DNA of 64,000 nucleotides from positions 372,001-436,000 of the forward strand of contig NZ_JACEFJ010000001.1 in NCBI RefSeq assembly GCF_015354735.1. Reading direction: 5' to 3'. The notes beneath the pieces were generated by a model. It worked only from the letters and a program-made list of their open reading frames with translations, was not told where the DNA came from and ran no database searches. The translations under genes and the position numbers were made by a program. This document shows, in pieces, positions 37,511 through 44,406 of the stretch; positions within the stretch are counted from its first letter, which is position 1, and each line of letters starts with the position of its first letter. The DNA comes from Pararhodonellum marinum. GTDB taxonomy: Bacteria; Bacteroidota; Bacteroidia; Cytophagales; Cyclobacteriaceae.

Positions 37511-38938
37511 TTGGCCAATAAAAAGTATGACGCGGTAGTAGTGGGTTCGGGGCCCAATGGCCTGGCAGCAGCCATCCGGCTGCAGCAGCAGGGGCTTGGG
37601 GTGCTTTTGATGGAAGGTAAGCCGACCATAGGAGGGGGCATGAGGACCCTTGAACTTACCTTACCGGGTTTTGCCCATGACATTTGCTCGGCCATCCATC
37701 CCTTGGCGGTATCTTCTCCGTTTTTTAAAAAGCTTCCCTTGGAAAAATTAGGGCTTGAATGGATACACCCACCGATTTTGGCTTCACACCCATTGGAGGA
37801 GGGAGAAGCTGCGCTTTTACTGACATCACTCCAAGATACCGCCAACAGATTGGGTAAGGACAAGGAAGCATACCTGAATACATTTGGACCTATGGTGGAG
37901 GATTGGGAAAAGTTGTTGGGGGATTTTTTGGCCCCGCTTAAAATCCCCAATCACCCCATCTTGTTGGCAAAATTTGGCCTGAAAGCCCTGAGGTCTGCAG
38001 AAGGACTGGGAAAATCGGTCTTTCAAACTGAAAAAGCCAAGGGATTATGGGCAGGAATGGCGGCCCATGGCATGATGCCCTTGAATAAAATGACCACTGC
38101 TGCCATTGCCCTCGTCTTGATGTCGTCAGGCCACCACAAAGGTTGGCCCATTCCCAAAGGCGGTTCCCAATCCCTGGCCAATGCCTTGTTGGATCATTTC
38201 AAAAATTTGGGAGGGGAAGTTCAAACCGGTCAATTTATCAGCAAAATGGATCAGCTACCGACCCATAAAGCAGTGGTTTTCGACCTTACTCCCAGGCAGC
38301 TGATGGACATAGCCGGGGATCAATTCTCGCGACTTTACAAGTGGCAGCTCAACAGATACCGCTATGGCATGGGTGTTTTTAAAATGGATTGGGCTTTGAA
38401 GGCGCCGATTCCATTTCTCAATATGGAAACCAGAAAAGCCGGAACGGTTCACTTGGGTGGAAAATTGCAGGATATTGCCGATGCCGAAGCCCAAACCTGG
38501 CAGGGAAAGCATCCCGAAAAACCCTATGTTTTATTGGCCCAGCAAAGCCTTTTCGATCCTACTCGCGCCCCGAAAGGCCAGCATACTGCCTGGGCCTATT
38601 GCCATGTACCCAATGGCTCCACCCGAGACATGACGGAGGCCATCGAAAATCAGGTGGAAAGGTATGCGCCGGGCTTCAAGGATTTGATTCTGGCCAAAAG
38701 TACCTTCAATGCCCAGGAGATGCAAGCCTACAATCCCAACTATATTGGCGGGGACATCAATGGGGGAGTATTGGATCTTGGGCAGCTATATACAAGGCCT
38801 GCCCTGCGAATGTCTCCTTACCGAACTTCCGCCAAAGGCATTTACCTCTGTTCTTCCTCAACTCCTCCCGGGGGCGGTGTGCATGGCATGTGTGGGTTCT
38901 ATGCTGCGGAAAGGGTAATCAAGGATTTTTTTATTTAA
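37511..38938 (+). CDS. Phytoene dehydrogenase-like FAD oxidoreductase
   Basis: The 475-residue protein opens with a FAD-binding motif VVVGSGPNGLAAAIRLQQQG followed by GKPTIGGGMRT, and ends with a second FAD stretch, LCSSSTPPGGGVHGMCGFYAA. This matches the CrtI-like or RetSat-like oxidoreductase family that desaturates or saturates polyenes. No other carotenoid gene is next to it. It starts with TTG (M-A-N-K-K), because no ATG precedes the conserved region. Confidence 0.83.
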   Translation: MANKKYDAVVVGSGPNGLAAAIRLQQQGLGVLLMEGKPTIGGGMRTLELTLPGFAHDICSAIHPLAVSSPFFKKLPLEKLGLEWIHPPILASHPLEEGEAALLLTSLQDTANRLGKDKEAYLNTFGPMVEDWEKLLGDFLAPLKIPNHPILLAKFGLKALRSAEGLGKSVFQTEKAKGLWAGMAAHGMMPLNKMTTAAIALVLMSSGHHKGWPIPKGGSQSLANALLDHFKNLGGEVQTGQFISKMDQLPTHKAVVFDLTPRQLMDIAGDQFSRLYKWQLNRYRYGMGVFKMDWALKAPIPFLNMETRKAGTVHLGGKLQDIADAEAQTWQGKHPEKPYVLLAQQSLFDPTRAPKGQHTAWAYCHVPNGSTRDMTEAIENQVERYAPGFKDLILAKSTFNAQEMQAYNPNYIGGDINGGVLDLGQLYTRPALRMSPYRTSAKGIYLCSSSTPPGGGVHGMCGFYAAERVIKDFFI

Positions 38939-39140
38939 ACTTAGGCATGCTATCCCATACAAAATATTTAACATGGCTTCTGAAAGTTCCCTTCTGTGTT
39001 TACATGGGAAAGTGTCTGCATATAGTCACATTTCCTTTTGAGACCCCCTGACAAATTCAGGAAAAAATCACCTTACCATCTCTGGAAAAACTTTACTTTG
39101 AAAGACGTTTTAAACATTGAATATTTTAACGAAAAATAAA

Positions 39141-39159
39141 TCCTATCAAAAACATAGGA
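39141..39159. promoter_or_regulatory. 19-bp palindrome, site A (TonB receptor promoter)
   Basis: TCCTATCAAAAACATAGGA is a perfect inverted repeat of six bases around seven, equivalent to TCCTA-N9-TAGGA. It lies 26 bp before a TAAATTTA (-7-like, 39186-39193) upstream of the TonB receptor. The same motif with almost the same promoter spacing recurs at 42007 and 43489. Confidence 0.7.
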
Positions 39160-39266
39160 AATATAGGAAATAAGTAATTTGTTTTTAAATTTACTCCAAC
39201 AAAACCGGTTTTTCAGTGAATTGGATTTTTTTTCCGATTAAATCATATTAAACTGGTAGGAATAGA

Positions 39267-39323
39267 ATGATCAATTATAATTTCGGGAAATACAAACCAC
39301 CAATTATTAAAAAAATCTTATGA
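39267..39323 (+). CDS. Candidate upstream small ORF (18 aa)
   Basis: A 19-codon frame, MINYNFGKYKPPIIKKIL, ends with a TGA that overlaps the ATG of the TonB receptor as ATGA. It could couple translation. Its short length makes chance likely. Confidence 0.25.
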   Translation: MINYNFGKYKPPIIKKIL

Positions 39324-41875
39324 AAAACTTCTATGTGACCATCATTCTGGCTTTGATTTTCACCAGCCGGGGCTTTTCCCAAGAAACAATCAGAGGTTCT
39401 GTAAAGGATAACCTGGGTTTACCTGTATCAGGTGCCACGGTTGTTATCAAGGGAACCAACGCCTACGCCATTTCTGATGGAGACGGCAATTTTTCTTTGC
39501 AGGTAATAAAGCAACCCCCATTAACACTTGCCATTAGTTTTGTTGGCTTAGAATCCAAGGAATTGAAATTTGACCAAATTCCTGCACAGCCAGTGGAGGT
39601 TTCTCTTAAAGAAGAAGATCTGCTGGTGGAGGTGGTCATTACTGCCCGAAGGAGACAGGAAGAGATTCAATCGGTACCCATCCCTATCTCTGTGGTCAGT
39701 GGGGCAAAAATTGAGGATGCTGGGGCATTCAATGTCAACAGGCTCAAGGAATTAGTGCCAACTGTACAGCTGTATTCATCCAATCCTCGAAATACCACCC
39801 TGAATATCAGAGGCTTGGGTTCTACTTTTGGCTTGACCAATGATGGCATTGACCCAGGTGTGGGCTTTTATGTGGATGGGGTCTATTTTGCTCGACCTGC
39901 GGCTACTACTTTGGACTTTATCGATATTGACCAAGTGGAGGTATTAAGGGGACCACAAGGAACCCTGTTTGGAAAGAACACCACTGCAGGAGCCTTTAAC
40001 ATTACCACGAGAAGACCCCAATTCACACCAGGCGTGGCGTTTGAAAACAGCTATGGCAATTTTGGATTTATCCAAGCCAAAGGCTCAATCACAGGTCCCT
40101 TAAATAATAAACTTGCCGCAAGGTTGTCTTTTTCCGGAACCCAAAGGGATGGTGTGTTGACGAACGTGGTCACCCAAAGAGGAGAAAACGATCTGAATAA
40201 CATTGGTTTCAGAGGTCAGCTTCTTTATTTGCCCAGCGATAAGGTAGAGGTGCTTGTGGCAGGAGATATTTCTCAGCAAAGGCCGACAGGTTTCGCGCAG
40301 GTAGTTGCCGGGGTGGTGGAAACCAGAAGGGCGCCATTTAGACAATTCAATCAGATCATTGCTGACCTTGATTATACCTTGCCATCCAATAATGCGTTTG
40401 ATCGGCTGATTGACCATGATACACCATGGAGATCCGACAATGACTTAGGAGGCTTGTCAGTCAATGTGGATGCGCAAGTAGGGCAAGGAACTTTTACTTC
40501 CACATCAGCTTGGCGATATTGGAAATGGGGACCGTCCAACGACAGGGATTTTACTGGACTTCAGGTGCTTTCACTTTCCCAAGCCCCATCCCGACACGAT
40601 CAATGGTCGCAGGAATTCCGATATGCCGGTGATTTTTCCTCCAAGCTGAATGGGGTAGTTGGGGTATTTATACTTGGACAGGATTTGAAATCCACCCCTT
40701 ACCACACAGAGGAATCCGGGATTCACCAATGGCGTTTTGCACAAAACAACCAAAATCCATTGTGGCAGACCCCTGGGTTATTGGAAGGTTATGGAATACG
40801 CACCACCAATAGACTCCAAAGCTTCAGTGGCGCTGTTTTTGGCCAATTGGACTGGGCGGTGACTGAGAAATTCAGAATCTTACCAGGACTTCGATATAAT
40901 TATGACACCAAAAAGGTGAATTTTGACAGAGAAACCTATGGAGGCTTGGAAACCGATGATCCTGAACTGATTGCTTTGAAAAATTCAGTTTATAACAATC
41001 AGGCATTTGATGCTGAGGTGGATGAATCCAATTTTTCCGGTCAATTGACCCTGGCTTACCAAATCAACGAAAAGATCAATACGTTTGCTACCTATTCTGC
41101 CAGCTTCAAGCCAGTAGGTATCAATCTGGGAGGTTTACCCAGAGAACAGGGAGAAACCATGATTGAACTGGCCAGGGTAGAACCGGAATATGTGACCCAT
41201 TATGAGTTAGGTGTGAAAACCAATCCCAATACCAGATCTACCCTGAACCTAGTCTACCACCATACCAACATCAATAATTTCCAGACATTGGTCCAAACCC
41301 CAGACCTGGGGGTAAACAGAGGCTACTTGGCGAATGCTGAACAGGTTCGTGTTCAGGGAGTGGAGGTCGACCTTAATTACAAGCTTAGCAGAAACTTTTC
41401 GATTTCCAGTGCATTGGCCTATACAGAAGGGATTTATGTTTCTTTCACCAATGCCCCAGTACCTCTGGAAGAAGTGGGCGGAGAATCCTTCAAGGACATT
41501 TCAGGGGGAAGACTTCCGGGTATTTCCAAATGGGCGGGTTCATTTAGTGCGGAATATTCCAAAAACGCCAATTTCTTGGGCAAATCAGGAAAAACCTTCT
41601 TGGCCATCGATTCATTCTTCAGGTCAGAGTTTTCTTCCAGTCCCTCTCCTTCTCAATTTTTGAATATCGATGGATATGGCTTGGCCAATGCCAGATTGGG
41701 TTTCAGAACGGATGCGGGTTTTTCGGTATTCATTTGGGGTAGAAATATCCTGAATAAAGATTATTATGAACTGCTTCTTCCAGGTGCCGGCAATTCAGGT
41801 CATTATGCAGGGGTACTTGGAGATCCGAGGACTATAGGGATCACCTTAAGGATCAATTTCCAATCAAATCCTTAA
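39320..41875 (+). CDS. TonB-dependent receptor with carboxypeptidase-like N-terminal domain
   Basis: The 851-residue outer membrane protein has a signal peptide (residues 1-20, GFSQ), a carboxypeptidase-regulatory-like beta domain (GSVKDNLGLPVSGATVVIKG), a plug with LNIRGLGSTFGLTNDGIDPG and QVEVLRGPQGTLFGKNTTAG, and a long beta-barrel ending in IGITLRINFQ. It imports a large or scarce substrate across the outer membrane using TonB energy. The plug and barrel resemble iron-complex receptors, but there is no SusD partner next to it. Promoter site A links it to the tauE region. Confidence 0.92.
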   Translation: MKNFYVTIILALIFTSRGFSQETIRGSVKDNLGLPVSGATVVIKGTNAYAISDGDGNFSLQVIKQPPLTLAISFVGLESKELKFDQIPAQPVEVSLKEEDLLVEVVITARRRQEEIQSVPIPISVVSGAKIEDAGAFNVNRLKELVPTVQLYSSNPRNTTLNIRGLGSTFGLTNDGIDPGVGFYVDGVYFARPAATTLDFIDIDQVEVLRGPQGTLFGKNTTAGAFNITTRRPQFTPGVAFENSYGNFGFIQAKGSITGPLNNKLAARLSFSGTQRDGVLTNVVTQRGENDLNNIGFRGQLLYLPSDKVEVLVAGDISQQRPTGFAQVVAGVVETRRAPFRQFNQIIADLDYTLPSNNAFDRLIDHDTPWRSDNDLGGLSVNVDAQVGQGTFTSTSAWRYWKWGPSNDRDFTGLQVLSLSQAPSRHDQWSQEFRYAGDFSSKLNGVVGVFILGQDLKSTPYHTEESGIHQWRFAQNNQNPLWQTPGLLEGYGIRTTNRLQSFSGAVFGQLDWAVTEKFRILPGLRYNYDTKKVNFDRETYGGLETDDPELIALKNSVYNNQAFDAEVDESNFSGQLTLAYQINEKINTFATYSASFKPVGINLGGLPREQGETMIELARVEPEYVTHYELGVKTNPNTRSTLNLVYHHTNINNFQTLVQTPDLGVNRGYLANAEQVRVQGVEVDLNYKLSRNFSISSALAYTEGIYVSFTNAPVPLEEVGGESFKDISGGRLPGISKWAGSFSAEYSKNANFLGKSGKTFLAIDSFFRSEFSSSPSPSQFLNIDGYGLANARLGFRTDAGFSVFIWGRNILNKDYYELLLPGAGNSGHYAGVLGDPRTIGITLRINFQSNP

Positions 41876-41911
41876 TGTCTGACAATCAAAAGAGGAGTAT
41901 TTCTTTCATTT

Positions 41912-41957
41912 ATCAAAAGGGGTTTATTTAAAAGAAAGTAGGCCCTTTTTGATTTTT
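41912..41957 (+). terminator. Terminator-like hairpin after the TonB receptor
   Basis: ATCAAAAGGG (41912-41921) pairs with CCCTTTTTGAT (41943-41953) with one bulged T across a 21-nt loop, and is followed by TTTT. It separates the receptor from tauE. Confidence 0.5.
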
Positions 41958-42006
41958 ATAGAATGGAACATTTATTTGGGAAGCTGACCATAAGGATACG
42001 TAAATA

Positions 42007-42025
42007 TCCTACAATATCAATAGGA
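42007..42025. promoter_or_regulatory. 19-bp palindrome, site B (tauE promoter)
   Basis: TCCTA-N9-TAGGA (flanked by A and T, so ATCCTA...TAGGAT) lies immediately upstream of a -33-type TTTG/TTG (42026-42032) and 27 bp before the -7 box at 42053. It matches site A and site C in arm sequence and spacing. Confidence 0.7.
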
Positions 42026-42060
42026 TTTGTTGGATATTAAGTTTTTTGACCATACTTTTG
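42026..42060 (+). promoter_or_regulatory. Promoter of the TauE/SafE gene
   Basis: TTTG at 42026-42029 (or TTG at 42030-42032) and TACTTTTG at 42053-42060 are spaced 20-23 bp apart, fitting the Bacteroidota -33/-7 promoter. The ATG follows 31 bp after the -7 box. Confidence 0.65.
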
Positions 42061-42091
42061 AAAAAATCTAAGTTCAAGAAGAATCGAAAAC

Positions 42092-42961
42092 ATGGAAAAA
42101 ACGATGTTGAGGCTTAAAGAGGAACCATTTTGGTTGGTATTTTTTGGGGTGAGCACGATTCTTTTGGTGCTGATTACCATCAAATCTTTTTCAAACATTG
42201 TTTCCTTTGAAAACTTGGATTATGAAATGTTTTTTTGGTTTTTACTGGTAGGCTTTGTGGCGCAGACCATCGATGGGGCTTTAGGTATGGCCTACGGAGT
42301 GAGCTCCAATTCTATACTTTTGGGCATAGGTATTCCACCTGCAATGGCCAGTGCATGGGTTCATTTTGCTCAGGTTTTTACCAGCTTGGCTTCAGGCTTT
42401 TCTCATTTAAAGCTGGGTAATGTAAAGTGGGACTTGGCCAAACGGTTAATGATTCCTGGTGTTATAGGGGCGGTAACTGGCGCGTATTTTTTGTCAAACA
42501 TTGATGGCAATGTCATCAAACCGTTTATTGCTGCCTACCTTTTTGTCATGGGGTTGATCATATTGAGTAAGGTTTTCAAAAAGAATGAAAGAGAGTTTGA
42601 CAGTGAAGCCAAATCGCTTCCCTACCTTGCGGGAGTCGGGGGTTTTGCTGATGCCATCGGCGGAGGAGGCTGGGGTCCCATCGTCAATTCCACGTTGATG
42701 GGCAGAGGGCAAATCCCTAGGTTTGCCATAGGTACTGGAAATTTTGTAGAAATCTTTGTTTCTTTGGCCAGTGCTTCCACTTTTTTGTTTTTTATTAAGG
42801 AATTGAGTTTGGCTCCGGTTATGGGTTTGATTTTGGGAGGGATTGTAGCGGCCCCTTTTGCAGCCATCATCTGCAAAAAACTAAACCCAAGAATTCTTCT
42901 GGTGATGGTTGGTCTTTTGATTATAGGCTTGAGTATTCGGACATTTTATCTTACACTTTAG
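42092..42961 (+). CDS. TauE/SafE family sulfite/organosulfonate exporter
   Basis: The 289-residue membrane protein has about eight membrane segments and the family landmarks QTIDGALGMAYGVSSNSILL in the first half and GGFADAIGGGGWGPIVNSTLMGRG in the second, the two internal repeats of the TauE/SafE/UPF0721 family. Such proteins move sulfite, sulfoacetate or similar anions across the inner membrane. The context supports a sulfur role: an Rrf2 regulator follows by 72 bp, and a SAM riboswitch lies beyond it. Confidence 0.88.
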   Translation: MEKTMLRLKEEPFWLVFFGVSTILLVLITIKSFSNIVSFENLDYEMFFWFLLVGFVAQTIDGALGMAYGVSSNSILLGIGIPPAMASAWVHFAQVFTSLASGFSHLKLGNVKWDLAKRLMIPGVIGAVTGAYFLSNIDGNVIKPFIAAYLFVMGLIILSKVFKKNEREFDSEAKSLPYLAGVGGFADAIGGGGWGPIVNSTLMGRGQIPRFAIGTGNFVEIFVSLASASTFLFFIKELSLAPVMGLILGGIVAAPFAAIICKKLNPRILLVMVGLLIIGLSIRTFYLTL

Positions 42962-43033
42962 GTGTAAAATTTTAGAAATAGCTGGTTGGCATGCTAGGTT
43001 TTTGTACTTTCGAAATGAAATTTAAAGATCTGT

Positions 43034-43447
43034 ATGTTATCCAAAAGAACAAAGTACGCCATCAAGACCATTCTGTACCTGTATGAGAACTATCAAGGCA
43101 AGCCGATTTCTGCTAAAATCATTTCCGAAAAGGAAAACATACCTTATAAGTTTCTGGAAAATATCCTTCGAGAATTGAAAACCCATCAAATCGTCAAAAG
43201 TCTTAGGGGAGCAGAAGGGGGCTATTCTCTGGGCAAAGATCCGCATGATATCTCCATCGCCCACATCATGCGGGTCATAGATGGCCCCATTGCCTTGATT
43301 CCCTGTGTTTCAGAGCGGTTCTATGAGTCTTGTCAAGAATGTACAGATGAAGAAACCTGTAGGATTCGAAAATTTTTTGCTGGCTTGCGCAACGAAATGC
43401 TCCCCATATTGGAAAAGTCTGTCGTAGACCTCGCTGAAATGAAGTAG
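43034..43447 (+). CDS. Rrf2 family transcriptional regulator with four cysteines
   Basis: The 137-residue protein is a complete Rrf2 regulator: winged helix (MLSKRTKYAIKTILYL, KIISEKENIPYKFLENIL, LRGAEGGYSLGKDP), then a cysteine-rich loop with Cys91, Cys100, Cys103 and Cys109, and a C-terminal dimer helix. The cysteines could bind an iron-sulfur cluster or sense redox, as in IscR and NsrR; CymR-like members instead sense cysteine supply. It probably binds the yCCTA-N9-TAGGr palindromes at 39141, 42007 and 43489, but this is inference. Confidence 0.9.
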   Translation: MLSKRTKYAIKTILYLYENYQGKPISAKIISEKENIPYKFLENILRELKTHQIVKSLRGAEGGYSLGKDPHDISIAHIMRVIDGPIALIPCVSERFYESCQECTDEETCRIRKFFAGLRNEMLPILEKSVVDLAEMK

Positions 43448-43488
43448 AAGATCGTTTTTTTGGGCAACAAGAATTTTTTTTCAGAAAA

Positions 43489-43507
43489 CCCTATAAATAT
43501 TATAGGG
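43489..43507. promoter_or_regulatory. 19-bp palindrome, site C (riboswitch gene promoter)
   Basis: CCCTATAAATATTATAGGG is a perfect inverted repeat with 8-bp arms and a 3-nt centre, reading CCCTA-N9-TAGGG. It lies 27 bp before the -7 box at 43535, the same distance as site B, and 41 bp after the rrf2 stop. Confidence 0.75.
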
Positions 43508-43534
43508 AAATTAGGATAATAAAAATCCACTCCT

Positions 43535-43542
43535 TACATTTG
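43535..43542 (+). promoter_or_regulatory. -7 promoter element of the riboswitch transcript
   Basis: TACATTTG matches TAnnTTTG and lies 37 bp before the riboswitch. There is no TTG at the -33 position, which site C abuts, so the promoter may need an activator. Confidence 0.65.
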
Positions 43543-43579
43543 AAGCATAATTGGTTATGGTCCAATGGAAAATAACCGG

Positions 43580-43674
43580 TTTATAAAGAATAGGGGAGAG
43601 AACGGGCTCCACGAACCTATAGCAACCCACTGAAAAGTTACAGTACGGTGCTACATCCCGCCTAAATCTATAAA
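43580..43674 (+). promoter_or_regulatory. SAM-I-clan riboswitch
   Basis: The sequence has the SAM-I core, with AACCTATAGCAACC and GGTGCTACATCC. It folds as P1 (TTTATA 43580-43585 with TATAAA 43669-43674), P2 (ATAGG 43590-43594 with CCTAT 43616-43620, then GGAG 43595-43598 with CTCC 43607-43610), P3 (ACC 43625-43627 with GGT 43647-43649; ACTG 43629-43632 with CAGT 43641-43644), and a pseudoknot between the P2 loop CGGG (43603-43606) and CCCG (43657-43660). No P4 helix is visible, so it looks closer to a SAM-I/IV variant than to a standard SAM-I. It senses S-adenosylmethionine and should repress the transcript when SAM is high. Confidence 0.88.
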
Positions 43675-43695
43675 GGAACTATAAATACGGCTAAA

Positions 43696-43764
43696 ATGAT
43701 TCAAAATCGAACCTCCATCCGAAACCTACCTTGTTGTAATTCAGAGAAATACAGGGATTTTTAA
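43696..43764 (+). CDS. Candidate leader peptide with Cys-Cys (22 aa)
   Basis: An ATG 21 nt after the riboswitch opens a 22-residue frame (MIQNRTSIRNLPCCNSEKY then RDF) ending 30 bp before the next gene. Two adjacent Cys codons near its middle would make its translation depend on cysteine supply, as in known cysteine leader peptides of other bacteria. No ribosome-binding site is obvious, although AAAGGA at 43672-43677 overlaps the 3' arm of P1. It may be a chance frame. Confidence 0.45.
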   Translation: MIQNRTSIRNLPCCNSEKYRDF

Positions 43765-43794
43765 ACCAATTTTAAACATTTAAATTTCAATGCC

Positions 43795-44277
43795 ATGTCA
43801 TCATTATCAAGTTACCCTTCATCATCTGAGCGAATTTTTTCATTTCAGAAAGTCAGCAGAAAAACCAGCGAAAATCCTCAGCCTGTAGTTCTGGATTATT
43901 TGTTGGAAAGTGCCCAAGTTACAGTCATAGAAAACACAGCATTTGATTTCCCGAATTTCCCGGAATCCAATAAAATCTTCAAAGTCATTTATTTTGAGCT
44001 GAGCGATGCTTCCAAGGAATTGAAAGGGTTGTTCCGCGGCTTGTTTAGTCTTGGAAAACCCAAGGGAGTCATATTGGAAGAAATCAAAGAGAAGGATCAA
44101 TTTGTGGTAAAATACTATGAGTCAGATGCCCAAGTAGTAAGAACATATTTATCTGGAATTTTTTCATTGGTGGAGGGAGAACAAAGGTTCAAGTCCTTGC
44201 TGAAAAAAATCATCATCAATCAGGAGAAATTCCGAAACGAAGAGGCTTTATTGCAAAAAGAACTGCTTGCCAGCTAA
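43795..44277 (+). CDS. SAM-riboswitch-controlled hypothetical protein without Cys or internal Met
   Basis: The 160-residue protein has no recognised domain, signal peptide or membrane segment. It starts with a serine-rich segment (SSLSSYPSSSERIFSF), then shows mixed beta-alpha segments (KIFKVIYFELSDASKEL, GLFSLGKPKGVILEE, KDQFVVKYYESDAQVV) and a charged C-terminal helix. It has no cysteine, and the initiator is its only methionine. It is cytoplasmic and transcribed as a single gene from a promoter with the palindrome, the riboswitch and a Cys-Cys leader, and ends at a terminator. The controls point to a sulfur-limitation role, but the function is unknown. Confidence 0.8.
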   Translation: MSSLSSYPSSSERIFSFQKVSRKTSENPQPVVLDYLLESAQVTVIENTAFDFPNFPESNKIFKVIYFELSDASKELKGLFRGLFSLGKPKGVILEEIKEKDQFVVKYYESDAQVVRTYLSGIFSLVEGEQRFKSLLKKIIINQEKFRNEEALLQKELLAS

Positions 44278-44303
44278 AAGTTTTGCGTTTAATTCGCATG
44301 TCG

Positions 44304-44340
44304 AGAGGGATAGAGTCTATGGGGATTTTATCCCTCTTTC
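44304..44340 (+). terminator. Terminator after the riboswitch-controlled gene
   Basis: AGAGGGATA / TATCCCTCT (44304-44312 and 44329-44337) is a perfect 9-bp stem with a 16-nt loop and a short T-containing tail. It lies 26 bp past the stop and separates the gene from the decarboxylase. Confidence 0.65.
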
Positions 44341-44406
44341 ATTTGATTTCCCAATAATAAAAGCAATTTTTGCATTGGTTTTTCCATTTCTAATGCAGGC
44401 ATCGCA

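Noticed and set aside
38389-39051. A 220-codon frame inside and past the phytoene-dehydrogenase-like gene
   Set aside because: It is in another frame of a well-supported gene and its peptide shows no recognisable domain.
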